A stretch of 64,000 bases of DNA from Flagellimonas marinaquae (GCF_003992675.1 NZ_RZMZ01000013.1:1-64000); one strand, 5' to 3'. Shown: positions 52,715-62,811, counted from the stretch's first letter. Program-made: numbers and translations. The notes: generated from the letters alone by a model not told the origin.

Positions 52715-53606
52715 CTTGCCAAAAAATGCTCCCGTGTCCAAAAAGAAAAAAAAGAAGTATTCCCATAATCCCCAGCATGGTCACAAACCAGTCCAGGAGG
52801 AGGGAGCGGTAAAGGCCAAAAAGCATTTAGGGCAGCATTTTCTCAAAGACGAGTCCGTAGCGCAAAAAATTGCTCAGACCCTTTCGCTGGAAGACTATCA
52901 AAACGTACTCGAAATAGGGCCCGGTATGGGAGTGCTCACCAAGCATTTATTGCAGCGAGACCTAGACCTTGTAGCCATGGACTTGGACGGTGAATCCATC
53001 GTCTATCTTAACCATAGCTTTCCGTTAGAACATGCCGCTATCCTAAAACAAAACAACCGCTTGAACATTGTCGAGGCAGATTTTCTAAGATTTGACCTGA
53101 CCGAGCTTTTTGGCGATGAACAGTTTGCCATTACGGGGAACTTCCCATACAATATCTCTAGCCAGATTGTTTTTAAAATGTTGGAAATGCGCCATCAGAT
53201 TCCTGAATTTTCGGGAATGTTCCAGAAAGAAGTGGCCAAACGTATTTGCGAAGGCCCTGGGAACAAGACGTACGGTATCCTCTCCGTGTTGGTCCAAGCG
53301 TATTATGATGCCGAGTACCTTTTTACCGTACCGCCCAGTGTTTTTGACCCGCCACCAAAGGTGGATTCGGGAGTGTTACGGTTAACCCGAAAAAAGGAAC
53401 TCACCTTGCCGTGTGACGAACGCCTCTTTTTTAAAGTGGTGAAAACCACCTTCAACCAAAGAAGAAAAACCATTCGTAACAGTCTTAAAACATTCAACCT
53501 TTCCGATAATCTCAAAGAAGATGCTATCTTTGACCAACGCCCGGAACAGCTAAGTGTAGCTGACTTTGTAACGTTGACACAGAAGATAGCCAATGACCCC
53601 GTTTAA
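52695..53606 (+). CDS. rsmA: 16S rRNA dimethyladenosine transferase
   Basis: 303 residues with a Lys-rich N-terminal extension (about 1-38, [13 protein letters not shown]), then the KsgA core: [16 protein letters not shown] motif [15 protein letters not shown], and catalytic NFPYNIS. It dimethylates two adenines near the 3' end of 16S rRNA. Overlaps mgtE by 14 bases. The start could be later, since the extension is not needed for the fold. Confidence 0.96.
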   Translation: MSKIPTNLPKNAPVSKKKKKKYSHNPQHGHKPVQEEGAVKAKKHLGQHFLKDESVAQKIAQTLSLEDYQNVLEIGPGMGVLTKHLLQRDLDLVAMDLDGESIVYLNHSFPLEHAAILKQNNRLNIVEADFLRFDLTELFGDEQFAITGNFPYNISSQIVFKMLEMRHQIPEFSGMFQKEVAKRICEGPGNKTYGILSVLVQAYYDAEYLFTVPPSVFDPPPKVDSGVLRLTRKKELTLPCDERLFFKVVKTTFNQRRKTIRNSLKTFNLSDNLKEDAIFDQRPEQLSVADFVTLTQKIANDPV

Positions 53607-54945
53607 ACTCACAGACGAACTTTTAGAAGAAATCAGGCAACTGATTGCGGAAAGCAAGGATGCCGAGCTTCAAACCATAATGAAGGAGTTCCACTATGCC
53701 GATATTGCGGAAATAGCGGACGAACTGGAGGTGGAAGAGGCTACCTATCTCATCAAACTGCTCGATAGCGAGAAAACCTCGGATATCCTTGCCGAAATGC
53801 ATGAGGACATCCGTGAAGCGGTACTTAAAAACCTTACCGCCAAGGAAATTGCAGGGGAGTTGGCGGAGCTCGATACCGATGATGCGGCGGATATCATCAA
53901 CGAACTTCCGAAGGAGCTGGTACAAGAGGTTATCTCGGAAATCGAAGATAGAGAACACGCCAAGGACATTGTGGACCTATTGCGCTATGAGGAGGATTCC
54001 GCTGGTGGTCTTATGGCAAAAGAGTTGGTAAAGGTCAATGAGAATTGGACCGTTACCACTTGCGTGAAGGAAATGCGTGCCCAAGCTGAAAATGTAACCC
54101 GGGTACATTCCATTTATGTGGTGGATGATGAAGACAAGCTAAAAGGCAGGCTATCCTTAAAGGATTTGCTTACTGCTCCCGCCAAGAGCCATATCAGGGA
54201 AATATACATTCCCAAAGTGGATTCTGTCAACGTAAACGAAAAGGGAGAAGAAGTAGCCAGGGTCATGTCCAAATACGATTTAGAAGCCATCCCGGTGATT
54301 GATGAAATCGGACGTTTAGTAGGACGGATTACCATTGATGACATCATAGATGTAATCCGTGAGGAAGCCGATAAGGATTACCAAATGGCGGCAGGTATAT
54401 CACAAGATGTTGAAGTGAGCGATAGTATTTGGATCCTTACACGGGCACGCCTCCCTTGGTTGATCTTGGGGCTTTTTGGTGGACTCGGCGCTGCAGCCAT
54501 CATGGGAACTTTTGAGGAAATGATTGCCAAGCATGCCGTACTGTTCTTTTTCACACCACTTATTGCGGCCATGGCCGGTAACGTTGGGGTACAATCCAGC
54601 GCCATTGTGGTGCAAGGTCTCGCCAACGACGACCTTAAGGGAAGTGTTAGGAACCACTTATTGAAGGAGATGCTCTTAGCACTTTTAAACGGATTTATCC
54701 TTGCTATTTTATTGATGCTCTTCACTTGGGTCTGGAAAGGAGCCTTTAACACGGCATTGGCGATATCCCTTTCGCTGATCGTAGTTATTGTGGTGGCCGG
54801 ATTTATAGGCACCTTTGTCCCGCTTTTCCTTCATAAAAGAAATATTGACCCTGCCATTGCCACGGGTCCGTTTATCACCACCAGCAATGATATTTTTGGA
54901 ATTCTCATTTATTTCTGGATTGCAAAAATCATTTTGGGAATTTAA
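53593..54945 (+). CDS. mgtE: MgtE-type magnesium transporter
   Basis: 450 residues: acidic helical N domain (about 1-125), tandem CBS domains (about 135-255) that sense Mg, a plug helix, and five membrane segments (about 285-448) with the pore-lining phrase [14 protein letters not shown]. Imports Mg2+ at the inner membrane. Follows rsmA with a 14-base overlap, so likely co-translated. Confidence 0.97.
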   Translation: MTPFKLTDELLEEIRQLIAESKDAELQTIMKEFHYADIAEIADELEVEEATYLIKLLDSEKTSDILAEMHEDIREAVLKNLTAKEIAGELAELDTDDAADIINELPKELVQEVISEIEDREHAKDIVDLLRYEEDSAGGLMAKELVKVNENWTVTTCVKEMRAQAENVTRVHSIYVVDDEDKLKGRLSLKDLLTAPAKSHIREIYIPKVDSVNVNEKGEEVARVMSKYDLEAIPVIDEIGRLVGRITIDDIIDVIREEADKDYQMAAGISQDVEVSDSIWILTRARLPWLILGLFGGLGAAAIMGTFEEMIAKHAVLFFFTPLIAAMAGNVGVQSSAIVVQGLANDDLKGSVRNHLLKEMLLALLNGFILAILLMLFTWVWKGAFNTALAISLSLIVVIVVAGFIGTFVPLFLHKRNIDPAIATGPFITTSNDIFGILIYFWIAKIILGI

Positions 54946-54953
54946 GTCTTGTT

Positions 54954-55319
54954 ATGAAATCCATCAACCTGAAACAAAAACATGCCGAGTTCACCAAACA
55001 ATGGCATCCCCATCAGATTGCCGTAGTAGACGATATGCAGGTGCTCTTGGCCAAACTCCAAGGTGAATTCGTATGGCATGCCCACGAAAACGAAGATGAG
55101 CTATTTCAGGTCATCAAAGGCACCCTCTACATGCAGTTCCGTGACAGGACCGAAGTGGTGAACCAAGGTGAGATCATTGTAGTACCCAAAGGTGTGGAAC
55201 ATAATCCCATGACCAAGAACGGGGAAGAGGTGCACGTACTCCTTTTTGAAAAATTGAGCACCGCCCATACGGGCAATGTACTCCATGAAAAAACTCAAAC
55301 CCATTACCCAAAAATATAG
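54954..55319 (+). CDS. Cupin-domain protein
   Basis: 121 residues in a single cupin fold: FVWHAHENEDELFQVIKG holds the His/Glu metal ligands of motif 1 and VVPKGVEHNPMT the His of motif 2. The metal-ligand set is complete. Starts 8 bases after mgtE. Substrate unknown. Confidence 0.9.
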   Translation: MKSINLKQKHAEFTKQWHPHQIAVVDDMQVLLAKLQGEFVWHAHENEDELFQVIKGTLYMQFRDRTEVVNQGEIIVVPKGVEHNPMTKNGEEVHVLLFEKLSTAHTGNVLHEKTQTHYPKI

Positions 55320-55338
55320 GAGTCGTATATTTGCTCCC

Positions 55339-56271
55339 ATGAAAGTTCTCCACCTCGACACCAACCACCCCCTGCTCTTGGAACAATTTGCCGAGCTCGG
55401 GTTCGAAAATCATGAAGACTACGACTCCACCAAGGAGCAAGTAGAGAAAAAAATCCATCTATACGACGGCATCATCATCCGAAGTAGGTTTACCATCGAC
55501 CAACAATTTTTGGAAAAGGCCACCAACCTCAAATTTATTGGAAGGGTCGGCGCCGGCTTGGAAAATATTGATGTAGACTATGCCAAATACAAGGACATTT
55601 TTTTGGCCTCAGCACCTGAGGGCAATCGAAATGCAGTGGGCGAGCACACTCTTGGCATGCTGCTCTCCTTGATGAACCAGATGGGCAAGGCCGACCGCCA
55701 AGTGCGGAAAGGCAAATGGAAACGTGAACAAAACAGGGGCGTAGAACTGGAAGGCAAAACAGTTGGAATCATTGGCTATGGCAACATGGGCAAGGCCTTT
55801 GCAAAAAAATTGCAAGGTTTTGATGTAGAGGTCATCTGTTACGATATTGTGGGCGGTGTAAGTGATGATAATGCCCGGCAGGTGGGGATTATGGAATTCC
55901 AACAAAAATCCGATGTGGTGAGCTTGCACGTTCCCCAGACCGAGGAAACCATTGGAATGGTCAATTCCGAATTCATAGAAAAATTCCATAAACCGTTTTG
56001 GTTGTTAAATACCGCACGCGGAAAATGTGTGGTTACCAAAGACTTGGTGGAAGGGCTAAAATCTGGAAAAGTGCTTGGCGCTGGACTGGATGTGCTCGAA
56101 TATGAACAAAAGTCCTTTGAGAACATGTTCACCAAAAAACCAAAGCCGTTCAAATACCTTCGCAAGGCAAATAACGTGCTCCTAACACCCCACGTGGCAG
56201 GATGGACTTTGGAGAGCAAGGAAAAGCTGGCTCAGACCATAGTGAATAAAATCAAAGCGAGATTTTATTAA
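55339..56271 (+). CDS. D-2-hydroxyacid dehydrogenase
   Basis: 310 residues from the ATG at 55339 (MKVLHLDTNHPLLLEQ); the longer frame overlaps the cupin gene. The NAD-binding GYGNMG is at 147-152, and the catalytic trio is Arg227 (NTARG), Glu254 (GLDVLEYE) and His285 (LTPHVAG). Phosphoglycerate dehydrogenase-like but without a regulatory ACT domain; it may act on 3-phosphoglycerate or another 2-ketoacid. No serC beside it. Confidence 0.92.
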   Translation: MKVLHLDTNHPLLLEQFAELGFENHEDYDSTKEQVEKKIHLYDGIIIRSRFTIDQQFLEKATNLKFIGRVGAGLENIDVDYAKYKDIFLASAPEGNRNAVGEHTLGMLLSLMNQMGKADRQVRKGKWKREQNRGVELEGKTVGIIGYGNMGKAFAKKLQGFDVEVICYDIVGGVSDDNARQVGIMEFQQKSDVVSLHVPQTEETIGMVNSEFIEKFHKPFWLLNTARGKCVVTKDLVEGLKSGKVLGAGLDVLEYEQKSFENMFTKKPKPFKYLRKANNVLLTPHVAGWTLESKEKLAQTIVNKIKARFY

Positions 56272-56280
56272 TTTTATTGG

Positions 56281-56691
56281 GTGAAAAAAACCATTTTCAT
56301 TTTTTCGGCACTCATTATTTCCCTATTGGTCCTCTTCAAATTGAGCAACTATTTTTATCTCTCTGGGGATATTTCAGCTGAAATAGTCATTGCCTTAATC
56401 GCCATAGCCTTTTTTGGCATTGGAATCTTTATCAACAAAAAATCGCTACACAAAGAAAGGCCAAGTTTTGTTGATCAAAAGAAAATTAAAAAGTTGGGTA
56501 TTAGCAATAGGGAATATGAGGTCTTGGTGCATATTTCAAAAGGACTTTCCAACAAAGAGATTGCTTCCACTCTTTTTGTGTCTGAGAGCACCATAAAAAC
56601 CCACGTTTCCAACCTTTTAATAAAATTGGATGCCAAGCGAAGAACCCAAGCGGTTCAAAAGGCAAAAAACTTGCATATTCTACCGGTTTAA
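56281..56691 (+). CDS. Membrane-anchored LuxR-type regulator
   Basis: 136 residues from a GTG (MKKTIFIFSALIIS). Two membrane segments (about 4-25 and 34-53) are followed by a LuxR/FixJ DNA-binding domain: LGISNREYEVLVHISKGLSN, KEIASTLFVSESTIKTHVSN, LLIKLDAKRRTQAV. No receiver domain, so control is not by phosphorylation. Paired with the DUF4199 gene 98 bases downstream, a frequent partnership in Bacteroidota; it probably regulates that gene. Confidence 0.9.
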   Translation: MKKTIFIFSALIISLLVLFKLSNYFYLSGDISAEIVIALIAIAFFGIGIFINKKSLHKERPSFVDQKKIKKLGISNREYEVLVHISKGLSNKEIASTLFVSESTIKTHVSNLLIKLDAKRRTQAVQKAKNLHILPV

Positions 56692-56789
56692 CTCTTTATT
56701 AAACTCATATGAAGGGATTTTGGTACTTTAGTATGAGTCCTAAACCTCAGCACTGCGCTACTTTTGGAGCAACCATAAAACGAGAAATC

Positions 56790-57296
56790 ATGAAACAAAC
56801 AGTTTTAAGATATGGAGCATATGGTGCGATTACCATCTGCGTGCTTTTTATAATCAGCTGGTATGCTTTGGGCAACCTCTCCATGTCCTTACAGGAAATA
56901 TTAGGATATGTCTCCATTATTGTTTCCCTTAGTTTTGTCTTTTTGGGCATCAAACACTTTCGGGATAAGGAAAACGAAGGAAAGGTAAGTTTTAAAAAAG
57001 CACTTGTCATCGGTATTTTGATTAGTCTAATCACCGCCTTAGTGTTTGGTCTTTTGGATATTTTGTACACCGAAGTACTGAACCCTGAATTTATGGACGC
57101 ATATTACGAAGAAGTAGTCCAAGAAATGAGGACAAACCTTCCGACCGACGAATTTCATGTTAAAATAACTGAATTGGAATCACAACGAGAACAATTTTCC
57201 AATCCTTTGCTATCGTTTATCTTTATGGCCATGACTGTTTTTGTTATTGGATTCATTATTTCCTTGCTATCCTCACTAATTCTTCAACAGAAATAA
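56790..57296 (+). CDS. DUF4199 membrane protein
   Basis: 168 residues from the ATG at 56790 (MKQTVLRYGAYGAITI); an upstream start at 56709 is not supported. Four membrane segments (about 9-28, 36-53, 70-91, 142-163), and between the last two a soluble loop with LNPEFMDAYYEEVVQEMR. Family of unknown function. Confidence 0.88.
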   Translation: MKQTVLRYGAYGAITICVLFIISWYALGNLSMSLQEILGYVSIIVSLSFVFLGIKHFRDKENEGKVSFKKALVIGILISLITALVFGLLDILYTEVLNPEFMDAYYEEVVQEMRTNLPTDEFHVKITELESQREQFSNPLLSFIFMAMTVFVIGFIISLLSSLILQQK

Positions 57297-57303
57297 ACGC
57301 ATT

Positions 57304-57762
57304 ATGACCATTGATGCCCAAACACCGGACGAGTACATCGAAAAACTCCCTGATGACCGCAAAGAAGCGGTCTCGAAATTACGGGAAACCGTGAAGTCCA
57401 ATTTGCCCAAGGGTTTTGAGGAATGCATCAGCTATAAGATGATTGGCTATGTAGTTCCACATTCCATTTACCCAGACGGCTACCACTGCGACCCTAAACT
57501 ACCCCTACCCTTTATCAATATCGCCTCACAGAAAAATTTCGTGGCACTGTACCATTCGGGCATCTACACAGACCAAGAACTCCACGATTGGTTTGTGGGC
57601 GAATATCCCAAGCATGTAAAAACCAAATTGGATATGGGCAAAAGCTGTATCCGATTCAAAAACGTTAACCACATCCCGTATGATCTGATTGCGGAGCTTT
57701 GCCAAAAAATGACACCACAGCAGTGGATTGCGCTGTATGAACAAAACATCAAAAAATCATGA
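57304..57762 (+). CDS. DUF1801 family protein
   Basis: 152 residues: YIEKLPDDRKEAVSKLRETV and a core with FEECISYKMIGYVVPHS resemble the YdhG/DUF1801 fold (frataxin-like in shape, function unknown). Its stop overlaps the start of the broken VOC gene (ATGA), showing that the two were an operon. Confidence 0.87.
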   Translation: MTIDAQTPDEYIEKLPDDRKEAVSKLRETVKSNLPKGFEECISYKMIGYVVPHSIYPDGYHCDPKLPLPFINIASQKNFVALYHSGIYTDQELHDWFVGEYPKHVKTKLDMGKSCIRFKNVNHIPYDLIAELCQKMTPQQWIALYEQNIKKS

Positions 57763-58145
57763 ACAAAAGAGTAACAGGGTTGGGCGGCTTTTTCTTTAAA
57801 AGCAAGGACCCTGATCATATGAAAGAGTGGTACAAAAATCATTTGGGCCTCAACACCGACCGCTACGGATGTACCTTTTAGTGGAAGGACCAAGATGGAA
57901 ATGACTGTTCCACCCAATGGAGCCCTATGGATGAAAAAACGGAATATTTTAAACCCAGTGAGAAGCAATTTATGATGAACTTTCGGGTGGAAAACTTGGT
58001 TGCGCTGCTCGAGGTGTTAAAAGAAGAAGGAGTCACTGTGATAGGGGAAGTTGAGGAATACGAATACGGCAAATTTGGTTGGATTTTGGACCCCGAGGGC
58101 AATAAATTGGAACTTTGGGAACCTGTTGATAAAGCCTTTCTGTAG
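57759..58145 (+). pseudogene. VOC/glyoxalase-like protein with in-frame TAG
   Basis: The frame from ATG 57759 (MNKRVTGLGGFFFKSKDPDH) reads on to 58145 apart from a TAG at 57879-57881, codon 41. The context is GCTF-stop-WKDQDGN; relatives have Glu there (FEW), and GAG to TAG is one base. Downstream, FRVENLVALLEVLKEEGVTV and GWILDPEGNKLELWEP are complete VOC motifs. So a single nonsense mutation split a 128-residue protein. A start at 57927 could give a 72-residue C-terminal half. Confidence 0.85.
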
Positions 58146-58197
58146 GTATGGATTTATTTGCTACATTTAAAAATCATTAACCAACACATAATTAAAC

Positions 58198-58584
58198 ATG
58201 TCAGAAGAAAAAAAAGACTTTGGCGATAAAGCCGAAGAAGCAGCCAAAGATTTTAAAGAGGATGTAAACAAAGCTTTCGACCCAGCAAATCCCGAAAGCG
58301 GAAAAACCGTTGCCATCATTGCCCACCTAACTTTCATTGGATGGATCATTGCCATCATCATGAACAGTAGCAACAAAACGGAAATCGGTTCCTTTTATAT
58401 CAGGCAGACCCTTGGGATTTTTCTCCTCCTAATTGTTACCTCGTTTATTCCATTGATAAATCTTGTAGGGTGGCTATTGGGTGTAGTTCTTTGGATTGTT
58501 AGCTTAATAGGTTCCATCAACGGAAATCAAAAGCCTGTATTTCTAGTGGGCGAATATTTCCAGAACTGGTTCAAGAGCCTATAA
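58198..58584 (+). CDS. DUF4870/Tic20-like membrane protein
   Basis: 128 residues. A charged N-terminus (MSEEKKDFGDKAEEAAKDFK) is followed by three membrane segments (about 41-56, 72-86, 88-107) with SFYIRQTLGIFLLLI, the RQ..G phrase of the family. Annotated in many genomes as an import component; role unknown. Terminator directly after. Confidence 0.88.
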   Translation: MSEEKKDFGDKAEEAAKDFKEDVNKAFDPANPESGKTVAIIAHLTFIGWIIAIIMNSSNKTEIGSFYIRQTLGIFLLLIVTSFIPLINLVGWLLGVVLWIVSLIGSINGNQKPVFLVGEYFQNWFKSL

Positions 58585-58593
58585 AAAGTATTT

Positions 58594-58620
58594 AAAAGCC
58601 AGTCTTTATCTGGCTTTTTT
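58594..58620 (+). terminator. Terminator
   Basis: AAAAGCCAG (58594-58602) and CTGGCTTTT (58610-58618) around a 7-base loop, then T-tract. Confidence 0.88.
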
Positions 58621-58662
58621 TGAAGACTTATTTATCGTAATATTACAATAAATGATCTCTGT

Positions 58663-59155
58663 ATGACCATCAGAACAATGAAACCTTCAGATTGGGAAGC
58701 GGTTGCAAGGATTTATTCGGAAGGCATTGCTACCGGTTTTGCCACATTTGAGACCCAGACACCTTCGTATGATCACTGGGACAAAGCCCACACCAACGAG
58801 TGTCGTTTGGTGGCTGAAAAAAATGATGTGATTGCTGGCTGGGCAGCACTTTCTCCTGTATCCAGTCGATGCGTGTATGGTGGTGTGGCCGAGGTAAGTG
58901 TTTTACATTTCGGCCCAAAGCCGGGGTCAAGGCGTTGGAAAATTACTGATGCAGCATTTGATCATGGAAAGTGAAAAAGCGGGGTTTTGGACCATACAGT
59001 CAGGGATATTTCCTGAGAACATGGCCAGTATTAAGCTCCATGAAGCGGTGGGTTTTCGGTATATCGGAAAACGGGAACGCGTGGGCAAAATCCTCGGAGT
59101 ATGGAAAGACAACCTATTATTTGAAAGACGAAGCTCGACCGTTGGTGTGGGTTAA
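58663..59155 (+). pseudogene. GNAT acetyltransferase broken by a one-base insertion
   Basis: Frame 1 (from 58663) gives MTIRTMKPSDWEAVARIYSE up to AEVSV; frame 2 continues YISAQSRGQGVGKLLMQHLI to the stop at 59155. Removing one T from TTTT at 58901-58904 restores AEVSVYISAQSRGQGVG, the exact wording of the phosphinothricin-acetyltransferase-like family, whose acetyl-CoA loop is QxRGxG. The intact protein would be about 163 residues. A sequencing error in the short T-run is possible. Confidence 0.85.
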
Positions 59156-60972
59156 TCATCCTCGGTATGGCCGTTACCTTCGGCTACTTTGCGTTCCAAT
59201 TCAGCCTGAAACTCTTCCATTACGGGCTTAACGGTACTCTCTGGCAAATCGGCAATCCGGATGTACATTAATCCGTCCACGGAATTATTGAACAGCGGAT
59301 CTACATTAAAGGCCACTACCTTAGCGTTTTGCTTGATGTACTTTTTGATCAATACCGGTAAACGTAAACTTCCCGGTTCTACCTCACTGATCAGTTTATC
59401 AAATTTATTCAGGTCAGCTTGGGTCTCATCAAAAACAAACTCTTTATCGGCATCCTTCAACTTCACCTTAAATTCCTTTTTGGGACGAATGTATTGTGCC
59501 ACATAAGGGTCCCAGTAATTGGATTTCATGAACTCAATCATCAAGGATTTGGAGAAATTGGAGAATTGATTGCTGATACTCACCCCACCGATTAAATATT
59601 TATGCTCTGGATGTCTCAGGGTCGTATGCACGATTCCTTTCCAGAGCAGGAACAAGGGCATCGGTTTTTGTTGGTATTCCTTCACAATATAGGCTCGCCC
59701 CATCTCTATGGATTTCTCCATCATTCCGTACAACTCCGGTTCAAATCGAAATAGGTCTTGCAGGTAAAAGCCATCTATCCCGTACTTATTGAAAATCTCA
59801 GAACCCAATCCCATACGGTAAGCCCCTACAATGGCCTTGGTATCGTCATCCCATAGGAACAAATGGTGGTAATACGAATCAAACTTGTCCAGATCGATGG
59901 CATTGTTGGTCCCCTCTCCTACTTCCCTGAACGTGACCTCACGCTGGCGACCGATTTCGTTCAAACAAAAAGGCATGTCCTTGGCCTGGGCCAAAAACAC
60001 CTCATAGTTCTTGCTCTGTAGCATGCGGCAGTCCTTCTCCCGCAACTTTTCAATCTCCCCCTCCAGTACCTTGGCACTGATGGCGGTCGCAATTTTCTTG
60101 GGTGGCTTGGGAATTTTAAGGGAGGTCGGCACTTTGTCCAAAAATCGCTCCCTTTCAAATACATTGGCCAACAAATACGTCTTTTTTCGCAGTAGTTCAG
60201 CGAAATCCTCCAAGGTTTCTTCCTCATTCTGGGTCTGTACCGAGATAGGCTGACCTATCCTAACCTTGATTGGGCGTCTGCTTTGTGACGTCAGTTCTGA
60301 CGGTAATTTCGCCGTTCGGAACACATCATCGATTTTGGAGAGACGGTAGAACAACCTACTGTTACGGGCATGAAAATAAATGGGTACTACGGGCACTTCG
60401 GCCTTTCGAATCAGCTTTATGGCTGCCTCTTCCCATGGTCGGTCCACCACCAACTTCCCATCGCGGTAGGTCGACACCTCTCCCGCTGGAAAAATCCCCA
60501 AAGGATGGCCATCGCGCAAATGTTGGAGGGCATTTTTAAACCCAACGATACTACTCTTGGCATCTTTATGGTTTTCGAAAGGGTTGACTGGCATAATATA
60601 AGGCTTCAAAGGCTCAATACGGTGCAACAGAAAGTTGGCGATTATTTTATAATCCGGTCTTTCATTCAGCAATAATTTGAGCAACAGTACCCCATCAATA
60701 CCGCCCAAGGGGTGATTACTAATGGTGATATAGGAACCCGATTTAGGGAGTCGCTTTAGGTCTTCTTCGGGAATTTCAAAATCTATTTCATAATGTTCCA
60801 GAATAGTATCCAGAAACTCAGGACCGGAAAGGTCTTTGTTCTTATCGTAAAACCTGTTGATAGTGCTAATGCGGGTGGCCACCATTAAAAGCCATCCTAC
60901 AAACGTGCCCAAAAAGCCGTATTTGTCCAGATGGATGACTTTCGCCACCTCTTTAGCAGAAACCAAGCCCAT
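59152..60972 (-). CDS. Bifunctional PlsC-GNAT aminolipid synthase (OlsF/GlsAB-like)
   Basis: 606 residues with two enzymes joined. N-terminal lysophospholipid-acyltransferase domain (about 60-260): ISNHPLGGIDG at 84-94, with an HxxxxxD spacing, and IFPAGEVSTYRDGKLVV. C-terminal GNAT-like N-acyltransferase domain (about 320-520; FDSYYHHLFLWDD, VGAYRMGLG, ELGRxY-like EMGRAYIV). In Bacteroidota such proteins make N-acylated amino-acid lipids (glycine or ornithine lipids). GlsA and GlsB are separate genes in Bacteroides, fused in flavobacteria. Which amino acid is used cannot be told. Confidence 0.88.
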   Translation of the reverse strand: MGLVSAKEVAKVIHLDKYGFLGTFVGWLLMVATRISTINRFYDKNKDLSGPEFLDTILEHYEIDFEIPEEDLKRLPKSGSYITISNHPLGGIDGVLLLKLLLNERPDYKIIANFLLHRIEPLKPYIMPVNPFENHKDAKSSIVGFKNALQHLRDGHPLGIFPAGEVSTYRDGKLVVDRPWEEAAIKLIRKAEVPVVPIYFHARNSRLFYRLSKIDDVFRTAKLPSELTSQSRRPIKVRIGQPISVQTQNEEETLEDFAELLRKKTYLLANVFERERFLDKVPTSLKIPKPPKKIATAISAKVLEGEIEKLREKDCRMLQSKNYEVFLAQAKDMPFCLNEIGRQREVTFREVGEGTNNAIDLDKFDSYYHHLFLWDDDTKAIVGAYRMGLGSEIFNKYGIDGFYLQDLFRFEPELYGMMEKSIEMGRAYIVKEYQQKPMPLFLLWKGIVHTTLRHPEHKYLIGGVSISNQFSNFSKSLMIEFMKSNYWDPYVAQYIRPKKEFKVKLKDADKEFVFDETQADLNKFDKLISEVEPGSLRLPVLIKKYIKQNAKVVAFNVDPLFNNSVDGLMYIRIADLPESTVKPVMEEFQAELERKVAEGNGHTEDD

Positions 60973-61050
60973 AGAAAAAGTATTTAGGTACGTGTAAAGA
61001 TAGAAAATAAACCCTAGAGCCCTTTTTACCTAAATATTAAGGATAAACCA

Positions 61051-62301
61051 TTATTTTACAACGAGTTGCACTGTTTCCTTGCCACGTTGCTCTACCAGAA
61101 CGGACTTCCCATTTTGAAGGGATTTGACCGAATCGTCATTAAAATGACGAATCGTATAGAGTGACACATCCTCATGGCAAACCACTTTGAATTTTCGTTT
61201 AAGTTCTTCCAGCAAAGGCGGAAGTCCCCGAAATTTATTGTCCAAACAAACTGAAAAACTGATGGCAGAATTCTGGATGAGGTCCACTTTTAATCTGTGG
61301 TCATGGAACAACTTGAAGATTTCGCTGATGTTGTCCTCTACGATGAACGAAAAATCCAAGGAGGACAGTTTAAGCAATACTTGGTTCTTCTTAACGATGA
61401 AACAGGGCACCTTGGGCTCTATTCCGTTGCCTTTGCCTACAGTGGTACCCTTATCCTTGGGATTTATGAACGATTTTACATGAAGCGGTATCTCCTTGCG
61501 CTGGAGCGGCTGTAACGTTTTGGGGTGGATGACCGAAGCTCCGTAGAACGCCAGCTCAATCGCTTCACGATACGAAATCTTGTCCAACAACTGGGCGTTC
61601 TCAAAATTTCTAGGGTCGGCGTTCAGTACCCCAGGAACATCTTTCCAAATGGTCACAGATTCCGCATTGAGGCAATAGGCCAAAATTGCTGCCGAATAAT
61701 CGGACCCCTCCCTTCCTAAGGTGGTTGTAAAATTGTTGTCGTCGCTTCCCAAAAACCCTTGGGTAATGTTCAACTTGGAAACATCGACCCGTGAGAGGAC
61801 CTCCGCTTGTGTACGGTCCCAAATCACCTGTGCGTCCCTGTTCGTGGTATCAGTTTTGATGAGTGTACGGACATCCAACCATTGGTTGGAAATCCCGACC
61901 TCATTCAAATAGGCACTGACAATGGTACTGGACAACAGTTCGCCATAACAGACCACCTGATCGTACACGAAGCCATATTTAGGCGATTTGTTCCAAGTCA
62001 AAAAACCCTTTACTTCCTCAAAAAGTACTTTCACTCGCTCATATACTGGGTGATTTCGATTTTGGAACAAATCGGTAATAATTTTATTATGGTACTCTAC
62101 CACTTCTTGCAACGATGGTTGCACATTGGCTTTATCATTAAAATAGGACTCTACCACCTTCTCCATGGCATTGGTCATCTTCCCCATGGCAGAAATCACC
62201 ACCAAAGTGTCTTGGTAACCTACCTCCTTGAGTACATTCACCACATTCCTCACCGCGTCAGCATTTTTTACGGATGCCCCTCCAAACTTAAATACTCTCA
62301 T
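61051..62301 (-). CDS. Aspartate kinase, monofunctional
   Basis: 416 residues. Starts FKFGGASVKNADAVRNVV (catalytic KFGG), then GREGSDYSAAILAYC (substrate loop), IWKDVPGVLNADPR and a C-terminal ACT pair (about 300-416) for feedback. First step of Lys/Thr/Met/DAP synthesis. No homoserine dehydrogenase fusion. The preceding acetyltransferase gene is 27 bases upstream. Confidence 0.95.
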   Translation of the reverse strand: MRVFKFGGASVKNADAVRNVVNVLKEVGYQDTLVVISAMGKMTNAMEKVVESYFNDKANVQPSLQEVVEYHNKIITDLFQNRNHPVYERVKVLFEEVKGFLTWNKSPKYGFVYDQVVCYGELLSSTIVSAYLNEVGISNQWLDVRTLIKTDTTNRDAQVIWDRTQAEVLSRVDVSKLNITQGFLGSDDNNFTTTLGREGSDYSAAILAYCLNAESVTIWKDVPGVLNADPRNFENAQLLDKISYREAIELAFYGASVIHPKTLQPLQRKEIPLHVKSFINPKDKGTTVGKGNGIEPKVPCFIVKKNQVLLKLSSLDFSFIVEDNISEIFKLFHDHRLKVDLIQNSAISFSVCLDNKFRGLPPLLEELKRKFKVVCHEDVSLYTIRHFNDDSVKSLQNGKSVLVEQRGKETVQLVVK

Positions 62302-62328
62302 GTAACTTATCTTCTATAAATTGACGGC

Positions 62329-62811
62329 CTAGTTAAGGCTCTCGATATAATTTTTGATTCCTGCTTCATCCAGTTGCACCACATCCCAATCCCGGAGCAC
62401 GTGGGCCCCTTTCTTTTCATAAAATTCGATGGCGGGCTCGTTCCAATCCAGTACCTCCCAGCATATCCGTTTCACGCCTAGGTTGTGGCCATATTTGACA
62501 ACCTCGTCCAGCAGGGCGGTTCCCAAACCACTTCCCCTCATTTTTTCGGACACGATCAAATCCTCCAAATGGACGGCAGGTCCTTTCCATGTGGAATACC
62601 GTGGGTATACCAAGGCAATGCCCGCGATTCCATCGGAGGTATCGGCAACAAAGCAATGGAACATCTTTTGATCTCCAAAGCCATGTTGCACCAAATCTTC
62701 TTCGGTAATCTCAACAGCATCGGGCTCCTTTTCATAATGAGCCAATTCCTGAATCAGTTTAAAAACTTGCCCCATATCCTCGGGTTGGGCCGCCCTGATG
62801 GTGTATTCCAT
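62329..62811 (-). CDS. GNAT acetyltransferase, diamine-type
   Basis: 160 residues with IRAAQPEDMGQVFKLIQELA at the start, LEDLIVSEKMRGSGLGTALL (motif A, RGSGLG intact) and WNEPAIEFYEKKGAHVL (motif B). Similar in wording to spermidine/thialysine N-acetyltransferases. Likely co-transcribed with aspartate kinase. Confidence 0.92.
   Translation of the reverse strand: MEYTIRAAQPEDMGQVFKLIQELAHYEKEPDAVEITEEDLVQHGFGDQKMFHCFVADTSDGIAGIALVYPRYSTWKGPAVHLEDLIVSEKMRGSGLGTALLDEVVKYGHNLGVKRICWEVLDWNEPAIEFYEKKGAHVLRDWDVVQLDEAGIKNYIESLN

Noticed and set aside
57879..57881. TAG as pyrrolysine or programmed read-through
   Set aside because: No Pyl genes are in view, the family has Glu at this spot, and GAG to TAG is the simplest explanation.
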